Assembly: GCF_029227915.1 (NCBI RefSeq)
Contig: NC_079876.1
Span: forward strand, 29,919,828-29,983,827
DNA from: Hydractinia symbiolongicarpus
Taxonomy: Eukaryota; Cnidaria; Hydrozoa; Anthoathecata; Hydractiniidae
Direction: 5' to 3'
DNA: 64,000 nt
A program made the position numbers and the translations under genes. This document shows positions 45,476 to 55,708 of the stretch, piece after piece. Under the pieces are notes generated by a model, which saw only the letters and a program-made list of their open reading frames with translations, was not told where the DNA came from and ran no database searches. Each line of letters opens with the position of its first letter. Within the stretch, counting starts at the first letter, position 1.

Positions 45476-48415
45476 TTACTCTGATGTATAAAACGTGGAT
45501 ATGAGGGCTGCGTCAACAGACTCCATGCATGATGGACATGTAAACGAACGAAGTAACCAATCGTCAATACATTCCTTGTGATATATATGCATGCATGGTA
45601 AAAATCGGATGGGATCGCCAACACAAAAATCTCCCATACATATCACACATCTATAAAGAGAAAATAAATTATATAATATATGTTATGCTGCACCTAACAT
45701 AAAGTGACACTCTATCTTGCTACATATATAGATATATACAGCGATATATATGTGGTTAAAAACACAGTTTGTAAACGATATATATTTCATATATTTTAGG
45801 CATATACTGTGACTTGACAAATGTTGAAAAATTTGTCGAAACAACTCAATAGACTAAATAACTGCATACATACTCTCTTTTTTTCTTTGTCCCATCATAT
45901 GTTCCTGACGGAAGATGTTGAATAAGTCCAAGTCTTTGTGCTAAACGCACTTGTTGTTCCTCAGAAAGATTGCTTGCTGGAATATTATTAGAAGATATGT
46001 TGAATATCGAAGCTGGAACTTCTTCTTCCTGTGATAGAACAAATAAACCATTCTTTAGTTTTTTTTTTAATTCTGCAAGGTAAAAAATTGTCTAACTTAG
46101 CATGGTGTCCTTCTCCTAATCTTCTTGCAGAGATTTAGATTTTTTTTTGCTTGAGGGGGAGAATGCCACCATTGGGGGTACTAGGGGGTAGTTGGCATTA
46201 ACAGCACAGAAATGTGTGTACATTATTTTTAGAATAGTGCCCTTACAGGATGCCTACATACTTCATACACAATTCATTCACACTACAAAGTTGATGGATA
46301 TTCTGTTAAATTTAAACAAGTGTTTCGTTTTGCTGTCAAGATTATAACACTGATGTCACTCTGTCGAACACATCAATAAATAAACATAAAACTGAATAAT
46401 TACACTATTCACCAATTTAAAAAACAAATCACATTTCTCTTTATGAGTCATATTTTGTTTCTAATTTAGATTTAAATCTGCAATCTTGAAATGAAAAAAA
46501 GTAATTACAAATTACGAAACAGTACTTTAAACTGGGGAATACATAATTGCCTTCGTGAAGTAACTACAAAATATGTTGTTTAAATGATAACTTTGCAATA
46601 AAAGTTAATAGTCAGAAGAAGGAAATAAAAATCAACAATAACAACAAAGGAGTAGGAAATAAAAGAGGATCTTAGTATTCAGCTTTCTATTCATTACAAT
46701 TAATACAGCAACATTAATTTAACCATTAAAGTGTTAAATTCAATTTTGTGGTTTGTTTAATTAACTGTCATCATGGAAAAATAAAAAAAACATGCTGGCG
46801 CATAGGGGAAAATAGCTGTGTCAAAATCATAAATATAAAAATTATGGTCTTTTTACACCACCTAAATATTTGTTTATTGCCAAGCACTGTATTTGGCAGT
46901 ATTATCACCACATTTTGTTTGGATAAAATTCTCTATTGTTAAAAATCTCCCATGGCAAGTTTGGTAGTATTTTTTGAAATAACCGAAATTTAGACATTTT
47001 TATCCAAAAGTGTTTATTAAGGCAAATAAAAGATTTGGTTAATACTTAAACCAACAGTGAGATAGAAAATAATGTAAGGAACTTAATTTTATTTCAAAAT
47101 ATTAATTCACATTTCTGTCTGAGGCAAGAAAACGACGATGAATAAATTTCCAGACAAAAAGATAAATGGTAACACTAGTTCACATATCAAGGTTCAGGCT
47201 GCAGTCACTATGTATCAAGTCTTTTTATGACCATTTACCATACAAAGGAAGACTTAATAAATGTAACTTGATGTCTTTTGAAATGAGAAGATTAAGGGCT
47301 GACCTCATAGAAGTGTTAAAAATAATGAATAGGTATGAAAATTTAAACCTGAATGACTGTTTTTAACTGAATGAGAATTCACTGGCAAGAGGACAATTAA
47401 AAAAGATATGAAAGCCTTATAGTACCTACCAGAGAAAGCAGTGTCTGACACTTTAATTAACCTTTTTAAAAGTTCATTTAACCGCATTACAAGACTGCTA
47501 GGTGCCCCAGTTCTAAAACAACCACCAATGGTGGCCTACTAAAGACCATACTGGTGGATCCAGTAAGTTATTTGGTAATTTATGGTAAGGATCAATGCTG
47601 GATCTGGGAATGACCACAGAATCCAAATCCTTGAAAACTCCAACCAATCCAGGGTGCTCCAGTTTCAAAGATTTTCCTACACTGCAACATTTGCTTTTGA
47701 AAAGTTGCCCTCTTTGCTAAAATTAACTATTTTTTTTTAATGCTAAAAAAGCAGACATACTATTAGGGAAAAGTTGGTAAAACAAATTAACAAGAAGAAT
47801 TTGTGGTGGAGAGCTCACTTTACATTTAGGTCTTCAATAACGAATGGTTAACCCCAATATAAGCGAGAACAATGCAACGCTAACCAAAAGTTAAACACTT
47901 AAGTCTGTTGAAACAAATTTTGCGATTATGCGATGAAAAAGCGATGAGCAGCAAAAACCATGTTAATAGCGTAATTAGGAGACAAAACTCGCTAATAGAC
48001 TATCGTAGCTTATTTAAACTATCATAGCCTTATTTGCAGTTGTCCCTCCGAGAATGTTGTATGCTAGGTTTATAGTGTTGTAAACTAGGTAGGTTTTGGC
48101 ATTTGGGTTTAGCCAAGGGCTAAGGTAACATTCACTTGCCCATATTGAATTCCCTTTAAGGGGAATTGAACCCCAGTCTCCACCACAGAGAGCAAGAGTT
48201 ATAACCACTAATCTACGGTGACATTCACAGGTAAAAAAACATGAAACCATCATCATCAAACTTGCTTTTTCCTAGCTTAGCTACAAAAGGCAAACAGAAT
48301 ATTTTTCTACCTCATATGGTGGTGGCATGTCTGATGACCTTACATGGTCCATACTTGTATCGTCTCTAAGCAAGGACTGACTGTCGCTTCTCGCTCCTTT
48401 TAAACAATTCCCCAT
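45476..48415 (-). CDS. RNF11: RING finger protein 11 (E3 ubiquitin ligase adaptor), 144 aa
   Basis: Three exons: 48415-48311, 46028-45874 and 45650-45476. GT-AG introns; 145 codons with TAA. In human cells RNF11 recruits HECT ligases (ITCH, NEDD4, SMURF) and is part of the A20 ubiquitin-editing complex on endosomal membranes. All hallmarks are visible: MGNC at the N-terminus (myristoyl Gly2, palmitoyl Cys4), a PPPY WW-domain ligand at residues 31-34, the helix QVRLAQRLGLIQHLP, and a C-terminal RING-H2 with ligands Cys88, Cys91, Cys106, His108, His111, Cys114, Cys125 and Cys128. The stretch GDPIRFLPCMHIYH is identical to the vertebrate protein as I remember it. Human RNF11 has 154 residues; the difference is in the variable region between PPPY and the helix. 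Intron 1 holds a LINE relic and a SINE. Confidence 0.97.
47160..47490 (+). pseudogene. Reverse-transcriptase C-terminal relic (LINE)
   Basis: The frame at 47166-47366 reads YKGRLNKCNLMSFEMRRLRA then DLIEVLKIMNRYENLN, the pattern seen downstream of the catalytic domain in many non-LTR reverse transcriptases (R-RLR-DLIEV-KI). Beyond a stop, 47370-47490 continues as LNENSLARGQLKKI and further family-like residues with frame changes. It is antisense to RNF11, inside intron 1, and clearly dead. Confidence 0.6.
48040..48226 (-). mobile_element. tRNA-derived SINE, about 190 bp
   Basis: On the minus strand, GTCACCGTAGATTAGTGG (box A) is followed by GGGGTTCAATTCCCC (box B), then TCAATATGGGCAAGTGAATG. 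The last word matches the body of the SINE at 32987-33341, so both belong to one family or share a body module. It lies in RNF11 intron 1, in the same orientation as the gene. Confidence 0.65.
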
Positions 48416-50929
48416 ATTTCTTTTTTATACAATACTTCTCGTTACCTCGTCCACTTCGTCAACAATGTGTGAATTCTCGTGAAACAAGATGTATGCAACT
48501 ATATTGATGATGGATTTCTACGATTTTAATATGCATAAAGTCTGTTTTGAAACAAGCTTTCACAAAATAAATACGAAACGAAATTGGCACACGGAACTTT
48601 TTTTCCTTTTTCCCATCTGCTCAAGATCTTTCAGACGGAAATATATCAAAACACTTTAGGCCGAACAGGCTTGTGGGTAAACTCTTTGCCGCTGTGCTTT
48701 CACGCTATCGGCTAAAACAACCTCGTCTATTCATAAATAAGCACTGCGATGGTTCGATCTTCTATTTAAAATGGTAGCATAAATGTAAACAAAAACAAAC
48801 GCAAGAACAGGGAAAATCACCAACAACAACAATTGACAACAACAAGGGTAAGCCGGCTGAATAAAATTGTTTTAGGACAAGCAGTTATGTCTTATTCTAG
48901 TATTAAACTAGTCTTTCGAATTCGGCCACAATAAAGAAACGTGATAATTTTTTCCTGCAATTTCTCAACGGTCATACTCTAACAAACAGCAACTTGAAAG
49001 TGATCATTATGTATAGCTAACTAAATAATAAATGTGACCCCTACAGAAAAAAAGACTTTTTCCCACCTGTCATATACGTCTTGATGCATTGATATTGACA
49101 TCTACATTGGAGTGTAGCTAGCTAGCTATAACCCTGGAAAAATAATGTTTGGGAAATTTTCCATTTTTTTGCTCTTTCCTGAAATCAGCAAACAACATTG
49201 TTCTGCCCGGATTATAAACGCTGCCCAGGTTATGTATAGCAGCTTGTCCCTATTATAAACAGGGCAGAACATACATAATCAGGACTGCGACAATTAAAAA
49301 ATATTATATGGCACTTACTGTAATGATCCGAACAAGTGCTTAATCAAGGGGGACGCCTAAAAAATGCTGGGCACTTATAAATTTTTCCTAATTTTGTACA
49401 ATTTAAAGACAACAGTAATTTTCAACTTTGTTTTTTTCCTGAAAAATTAAACTGAACGAAGAATGTAACAAAATAAAGTTTACTCTTTCTAGGGTTCTCA
49501 ATATGTGACGGTTTTAGGGAAAACGCTAACAACCTATAATATCGGTAATAATACTGTATTCGGCGAATTGGTTCAGCTTTGTTGCCGTAGTGATGATTGC
49601 CATTTTGCTTAATTGACGAATCACATTTAGGCTACATCCGCCATTTTTAAAAATTCGCAGGGTGAAAACAAACCTAGTTCGTAGGGGAGAAGAATGCTAA
49701 AAAATGTGAAAATGGTAGAATTATTAGCTAACGAAAGGTAACCACAGTAAAAATCTGTCTGGAAATGATGCTTAGCTATCTAGATTTTGCTCCAAAAAAT
49801 TATCTGTTTTCAAACTTCCTAACATTTTTCTAAAAACTCCAAAATGTGTCTAGCTCTGCACTCACCTAAAATACGGAAACTTTTCGCCTCCTAAAATTTG
49901 TTATGACGTCAAACCGAATTGCCGAATTGATACTACTCATAAAATTACTGATACAAAGTATTGATAACTGTATAATTTACTGATACTTTCTAGATTAGTA
50001 TCGATACCTTTTGTCCATTTTACCGATATTACCATTACAACCCCATTCCCATTACCAATACATTGTATCAATACCAATTACCGATACCGTATTATCAATA
50101 CCACCTACAATAACGATACCAATTATGGATACACTTTTACTGATGTTAATATTAATAACACCACCTATAACTTTTAACATAATCATATTTTTATCATCTT
50201 CTTAACAGACATGTTTGAATCATTCATGGCTGTTTCACACTCGGTATTTTGTTTGCGCATGTATCAATCTTATTCCCGCTATTTAAAAATTCAAACGATA
50301 AATGGCAGAAAATCTGTTATAAGTCACCTAAAATGTGTATAAGAATTTTGCTTACACTTTTTACGCAACACTGGCTAGGCCATGTTTTAGCTTTTAAGAC
50401 GAAAAAACAATAGATTTTCCAAACTGACACACTCGCAATTTTGCGTAACTTTTCCTCAAAGCTTATTTTTTACTTTGTAATACACTCTCATTTGAGGAAA
50501 GGCAAGAATCTCTGAGAATGAGGAGAAGTGGTATTAAAGTAATAGTTTATTTCACCTGAAGTATAATAATCCTTTTAATCTTGGTGATTGTTACAAATCA
50601 ATTTTGTTTTAAATCGGCCTCCCTAATACTTCGTCCACATGACTCACATTGACAGAAAAGTAAAAGAAACTCATGTACTCACAAGACAACTCAATGTACT
50701 CACAAGACTCTTGTGAGTACATTTATAATTACGTTGAGATTTTTTATGCTATGCCTATTTTTCAATAGTGTTTTATCCTGCAGAGAAGGAAAAGCACGAA
50801 ATTCATCATTCTGTAACAATAATCCATCAATTTTTCATTCACAAAAGTTCGAAGAAAAAGCCAATTGCAGCCTGGCGGGCCAGCTATTATATCAGCATTC
50901 ATAATCCGGTTACTACCGATAGTCCGGCT
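48416..50929. other. Intergenic stretch upstream of RNF11
   Basis: This holds the RNF11 promoter (minus strand) and possibly that of the plus-strand gene at 55709. GATTGCCATTTTGC and CCGCCATTTT words near 49600-49650 resemble YY1-type promoter sites on the opposite strand. 49690-49737 looks like a short exon ending in a GT donor (CGAAAGGTAACC). 49920-50200 is low-complexity sequence built from ACCGATAC and TTACCAATAC words. No coding gene is supported. Confidence 0.4.
50693..50723. repeat. Perfect 15-bp palindrome with one central base
   Basis: AATGTACTCACAAGA (50693-50707), C, then the exact complement (50709-50723). A further partial copy (TGTACTCACAAGAC) lies just before it at about 50674-50688. 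Confidence 0.85.
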
Positions 50930-51163
50930 GTCGTGTTTGCAATCTGGGCAGAACAGCATCACTTAGGAAGTGCTCTGGTGAAAGTCCTACTTTCGCATGG
51001 GTGTAGGTTGAGTACTAACCATCTTAATAAAATACTCTAGCTGCACTTTCCCTCATGTCTGCATTATAAAACAAACTTCTCCACAGTTCGGAAAGTCCCA
51101 AAATATGGTGGAATTACACAAATAAGGCCACTATAAGATTTTGGATCTAATCAAATAACCTAA
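50930..51163 (+). repeat. Left part of the repeat disrupted by the Harbinger insertion
   Basis: GGGCAGAACAGCATCACTTA, CGCATGGGTGTAGG, GAGTACTAACCATC and GCATTATAAAACAAACTTCT correspond in order to 54645-54795 (AACAGCATCACTTGGGCAGT, GCATGAGTGTAGG, GAGTAACCAACATC, GCATTATAGAACAAACTGCT). The remainder of this copy continues after the Harbinger element, from 54368. Confidence 0.7.
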
Positions 51164-51223
51164 GGGGCTGTTTATATGAGAGGCGGGACGGGACGATTGC
51201 CGGGACGGGACGTTTGCCGGGAT
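51164..51223 (+). repeat. Left terminal inverted repeat of the Harbinger element (60 bp)
   Basis: It matches 54308-54367 in inverse without a mismatch, then diverges (GATG versus GATC). It contains two repeats of the GGGACGGGACG word. Confidence 0.95.
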
Positions 51224-51304
51224 GATTTTATCCCGCCTTTATATGGAAAAAAGTGCGGCTGGACGATTTCACAACACAAGCGCCAAATTTAAATTTTTAG
51301 TATA

Positions 51305-52617
51305 ATGGCGCGTCAAAACGAAAACAAAACAAAATTGCAAGCGAATAAACAGATTTTTTTAACATCATCAACATTGTTGTTGCAGCTCAATACATTGTTA
51401 ATGATTTTAGCACTTCAATACACTCACTATAGAACTCTTTTAACTGCATCACTTTTGAGTGGAAGCAAAAGAAACTGTTGGATAAAAAAACAGAAAGCAT
51501 TGAAAGAGCAAAGGAAAAACCGAATTCCTCGTTCAACATGGTTCACACAAGGACAAGTTGAACAGTGGTGGTTGAACATGTTTTTTGATGTTCTTCCTGA
51601 GGAGGATTGGAAAAAGAACTTCAGAATGACAAAGGCTATGTTTACTGATTTAGTAGATCAAATACGCATATGGATTACTCCTGACAACACATCTCCAAAT
51701 TATCGAGCCTTGTCTGCAGAAAAAAAAGTTGCAGTAACGTTGTACTACTTGAAAGACACAGGATCTTTGTCAATGACAGCAAACACTTTTGGCCTGCACA
51801 TATCTACGGTGTCAAAAGTCATAAGAGATGTTTGTAACTGCATAACTTACAAGCTTGGACCAAAATACATAGCCCTGCCAAAAACAAAAGAAGAGATGCT
51901 TGAAAAAGTAGGAGAATTTGAGGCCAAATTTGGAATGACGCAAGCTTTTGGCTGCATAGATGGCACCCACGTACAAATTTTACGACCTAGTGAACATTCA
52001 CAAGATTATTTTTCTTACAAAATGTATTTTTCTCTTAACGTTCAGGCAGTATGCGATTTCCGTGGCCATTTCATGGATGTTGATTGTAGGTGGCCAGGCA
52101 GTGTACATGACGCGAAGGTGTTTGCCAACTTAAATATTGCTGCTAAACTAAAAGATGAGGAAATACCCATTACTTATAAGGACATCCTGCCAGGCCGAGC
52201 CAAAGTTCCAAACTATTTGATTGGTGACCCTGCATACCCCTTGACACCGTACTGTATGAAAGAGTACCATAGTTGTTCAACAAATGCTCAAGTGTTATTT
52301 AACAACATGCTCCGGTCAGCAAGAAACCCAGTCGAGTGTGCTTTTGGACGCTTAAAAGCCAGATGGGGTTTTTAGCAAAGAAAGTTGATTTAAAAATAGA
52401 TTTTGTTCCTGTGGCAATCTATGCATGTTTTGTGCTGCACAATATATGTGAACTTAACAAATGTGTTGTTGACCCTGATTTGGTGAAAATTGAAATAGAA
52501 AAGCATAAAGCAGAGACACAACAATTAGATTACTCTGTGTATTTAGGAAATCTTGCAGAGGGTGATGTTGTACGGAAAGTAATAACAAATTTTATACAGG
52601 ACAGTCTTCCATACTAA
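51305..52617 (+). pseudogene. Harbinger transposase (DDE nuclease), one frameshift
   Basis: The frame from the ATG at 51305 runs 356 codons to a TAG at 52373-52375. Reading continues in the next frame to TAA at 52615-52617. The join is at a run of five T's (GGGGTTTTTAGC): a single missing T would explain the shift, giving a 437-residue protein in an ancestor. The DDE_Tnp_4-type catalytic triad is present: Asp219 in CIDGTH, Asp269 in WPGSVHDAKVF, Glu344 in RNPVECAFGRLKARW. A helix-turn-helix-like region (ADTGSLSMTA-like, residues about 150-180) precedes it. The frameshift falls after the catalytic Glu and removes the last helices (VLHNICE motif), so this copy is probably inactive unless the shift is a sequencing error. 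Confidence 0.93.
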
Positions 52618-53009
52618 CAATTATATATATATATATACAATATATACAAAAAATGTAAAGATTTATAAAGTATTGCATGTTCTGTAAAAGGAAATGATAA
52701 AGGCTAAATTCAAACATTCGCACATTAAATTCAATAAAAAGTTTCTTCTGATACTGCTAAAGATTTGAAAGCCTATTATGCTCAATGTAACTCACAGTGA
52801 AAATATTTTTGTTTGATGTTAATTTTTGTTAAAAATCTATGGATTAGAACGTTTTGGGCATATAGTTTGTTGGGCAACTAACATAACATAAATGTTTAGG
52901 CAATCAACATAATATAACTTTTAGGTTTGTCTGTGAACATAAACTTGCATCAATGTAATTGTTCCTGAAACACTCTCTGAACTATATACACATGTTTTTT
53001 TTTTTCGTA

Positions 53010-54086
53010 TCATTCCCTCATTAATGATTGATAATAACCACCGCCACTGGGATCGTTGGGACATATGTTGTTGTTTTGGGTTACGATGCTTGAGACAACA
53101 TTACAATTTGGATTTATATGCTGAAAATGGTGACGTCTACCATAGCTTTCATAATTTTGTGAGCTTGGACCTGCTTGCTGGCTGAATGATTGTGCCATCA
53201 GCTGCATGGAGTGTGACATAGTTTCACTAATTTGCAACATAGCCTGGCTTATATTATTAAGTGCAGCTGTAAAGGACTCATTAGAATTTTTAATCATCTC
53301 TTGGAGCTCTTTACAATCAGATCTTTCTTCTTTTGCTTCTCTCAACAGTAAGGTATCACGCTGAGCAGATGACAACTTTCTCTCAAGTTGTTTTCTTTTA
53401 TTATCAATAAGTTTTGGTACTGCTGATATAGTTTTTGGGGTGGAAGAAACAATGCATGAATTTTTCGAGACTGACTGATCACTTGATGAGAAGCTCAAAT
53501 TATCGTCATCTGCTGGATCTTCATATTCACCACTGTCAACACTATTAATATTTGCAGTTGGATCATCATGTTCAGATAACATTTCATTACTTGATTTTGT
53601 TTGATTCACATCAGCACTATCAATGCCATTGGGTGGGGGCTCTGTGTTTGCACTTCCACTCCAAAGGAGCTTCAAACTGTCATAGTGTTCATACACTAAT
53701 CTGCCACAGCCACTACGCGTGCCACTAATTACTGCTTTAGAAAATCCCTGATGTAAATCTTTTATTTTTTCTAACACTCTTTGGTAGCCTCTTGCTATCA
53801 TTTTTTTCATTTCCCTAACATTTTCTTGGGAGAGCTCAGTGGAGGTATCCTCCACTGGCCCAAACACTTCTTCTTCATTTTGATATAATTTTGCCAACTC
53901 AGTTCGAATGACTTTGTATTGCATTGGTTTGTCTGCATCAAAATCAATGTTCTCAAACTCACACTTTGCTTTATAATCTAATAGACAGTTAATGAGGTTA
54001 AAAACCATTTCATCATTGAATCTAAAACACTTTTTCTTGGTTGGAACATCTGTTGGCTTCTTAACAAGTGCACGTTTAGCAGCCAT
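53010..54086 (-). CDS. Harbinger second protein, Myb/SANT-like DNA-binding, 358 aa
   Basis: A single uninterrupted exon on the opposite strand to the transposase, ATG at 54086 and stop at 53010-53012, convergent with it. In PIF/Harbinger elements this second protein binds the subterminal DNA and carries the nuclease to the nucleus. Residues about 1-20 are basic (KRALVKKP, TKKKC), a likely nuclear signal. Residues 22-130 have the Myb/SANT-like pattern (FRFNDEMVFNLINCLLDYKA). The middle is acidic and Ser-rich; residues about 225-290 form a charged helix, possibly a coiled coil. Its length is usual for the class. It appears intact. Confidence 0.85.
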   Translation of the reverse strand: MAAKRALVKKPTDVPTKKKCFRFNDEMVFNLINCLLDYKAKCEFENIDFDADKPMQYKVIRTELAKLYQNEEEVFGPVEDTSTELSQENVREMKKMIARGYQRVLEKIKDLHQGFSKAVISGTRSGCGRLVYEHYDSLKLLWSGSANTEPPPNGIDSADVNQTKSSNEMLSEHDDPTANINSVDSGEYEDPADDDNLSFSSSDQSVSKNSCIVSSTPKTISAVPKLIDNKRKQLERKLSSAQRDTLLLREAKEERSDCKELQEMIKNSNESFTAALNNISQAMLQISETMSHSMQLMAQSFSQQAGPSSQNYESYGRRHHFQHINPNCNVVSSIVTQNNNICPNDPSGGGYYQSLMRE

Positions 54087-54307
54087 GTTTTTTTTTTCTT
54101 TCTATGGAAATATGCTGATAGTGCAAATATTACCTCGTTTGTCCCGGGACGGTGTGTTTATATGGAAAAAAACGTCCCGCCTAAGCCGGGATCCCGCTTA
54201 GCTCAAGCGGGATCCCGCTCAGCCGGGACGAGACGAAGTTGTCCCGGGACAAAAATTTTCCATATAAACGCAAAGTGATTTTAAGTATAATTATTAATGA
54301 GAGCGGG

Positions 54308-54367
54308 ATCCCGGCAAACGTCCCGTCCCGGCAATCGTCCCGTCCCGCCTCTCATATAAACAGCCCC
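54308..54367 (-). repeat. Right terminal inverted repeat of the Harbinger element (60 bp)
   Basis: Exact inverse of 51164-51223. It is followed by the TAA target duplication. Confidence 0.95.
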
Positions 54368-54970
54368 TAAGATCCATATTTTGCTGTGGACATTGACAAG
54401 TTCGCAGTATGTGTTACTCAAATAGAAATAGTACTCTCAATTCCTTATAGTTGTTATCTTTAAAATTACCTCCCTTTTTTCAATATATTTTGTCCAGGAT
54501 TGTCTGGAAGAATGTATTTTGCCCAAATTTGAGTGATCCTTTGTGAAAAATATTAAAAATTGGAGAAAAATGTGAAAAACTACTTTCTCAGACAACCCAG
54601 GAAATAATATTGGGGAATTCTCGTTTTTAAGCTTTTTCCGGAAATAGGCAAACAGCATCACTTGGGCAGTGTTTTGCAGCCTACCAGCTGCAGAAGATAT
54701 CTACTTTAGCATGAGTGTAGGCCGAGTAACCAACATCAAAAATGTGCTAGCAGCAGTTTTGCAATGTCAGCATTATAGAACAAACTGCTCCACAGAAAGG
54801 TTCACTGTAAACTTGTCAGAGTTCACTGTAAATATTGACACGTGGACTTTGACAAGTTTGCAGTGCATGTTACTTATGTAGAAATGGCTTTCGCAATTGC
54901 TTGTGGTTGTCATCTTTGAAATTCTGCTCTTTATTCCAATTTATTATGTCCAGGATTGTAGCTAAAGTTA
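54368..54970 (+). repeat. Right part of the disrupted repeat and a second, unbroken copy
   Basis: 54371-54500 (GTGGACATTGACAAGTTCGC, ATAGTTGTTATCTTTAAAAT, TTTTGTCCAGGATTGTCTGG) continues the repeat interrupted at 51163. A complete second copy follows at about 54590-54970 (GTGGACTTTGACAAGTTTGC, TTATGTCCAGGATTG). Having both copies side by side gives a built-in empty-site comparison. Confidence 0.65.
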
Positions 54971-55703
54971 GTATATGGAGATACATATATACCTTTAAAA
55001 AAGTATATATGTATTTATTTCTTCTAGTAATGGCTAAATGTTTTAGATCTTTACGAAGAATTTTATATTTGAACCAAGACTTCTTACTTTAGCTAAAGGA
55101 GTAATTGACCTATCAAATCTAAAAATATATTATTTTTAAAAATTTATTTACCATTTTGTGTAGAGCTCTACACAAATTGCCAAATAAATTAAACACTAGA
55201 GCAAGAAAATTTATAGGATCGTGTAAATTAAGAAATTGTTCAGACATGTTTAAAAGTGTTTTTATGATGCCATAACCAATCAGTCCCAAATTGGGTAAAT
55301 AGGCCCAATTTGGTTTCACGTCAACCCTAGTAAAATGTGACTATTCTAGTTAATAATCGCATGGAGGGAAGTTGATTTTTGTGGTAATAAAACTTATTTT
55401 ATTAGCCTACCAATATCACTAATAGATGTTGAATACTGAGTGATTTTTACTACTGAAAGTAATTGCTGTAAAGCTTGCCATTCTAAAAAAGCATTGCTGT
55501 TATTCACTGAATGTGTCTTTTTGCACATAGAATTCTTTATATACCTGCACATAAAGAATTTTGTTTATATATACATTTGGATCCATTAAATTTCAATATG
55601 TTTGTTTGCATTTTAATACTTTCACTTGAAATGTTTTGTTATCTTGAATTTAATTCAAAGTTATTTCCAAGTCCTTGTATCAATTATGTTCTCTTGTTTT
55701 TAG
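54971..55703. other. Presumed upstream region or 5' intron of the plus-strand gene
   Basis: No supported exon is seen. It ends in a good acceptor (CTCTTGTTTTTAG) at 55703, which leads into the first coding exon. Confidence 0.5.
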
Positions 55704-55708
55704 GTAAT

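Larger units (their letters stand above)
51164..54367. mobile_element. PIF/Harbinger DNA transposon, 3204 bp
   Basis: Terminal inverted repeats of 60 bases (51164-51223 and 54308-54367) are identical without a mismatch and begin GGGGCTGTTTATATGAGAGG. TAA is duplicated on both sides (51161-51163, 54368-54370), as expected for PIF/Harbinger. Two convergent genes lie inside: a DDE nuclease (plus) and a Myb/SANT-like protein (minus), the standard two-gene layout. Perfect ends imply a recent insertion. Subterminal sequences repeat GGGATCCCGCT and CCATATAAACG words at 54150-54310. Confidence 0.97.

Noticed and set aside
47166-47366. Coding exon of RNF11 or a host gene on the plus strand
   Set aside because: The residues match the C-terminal part of LINE reverse transcriptases and are followed by stops and frame changes.
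49690-49737. First coding exon of the plus-strand gene
   Set aside because: Joined to the acceptor at 55704 it would meet a stop at once; it could only be a 5' UTR exon, which I cannot confirm.
50011-50205. 64-codon frame with Ile/Pro/Thr-rich residues
   Set aside because: Lies in low-complexity ACCGATAC/TTACCAATAC sequence.
51305-52617. An intron to explain the frame change in the transposase
   Set aside because: The two frames overlap and the family-conserved residues run continuously across the join, leaving no room for an intron; a single-base loss in a T run is simpler.
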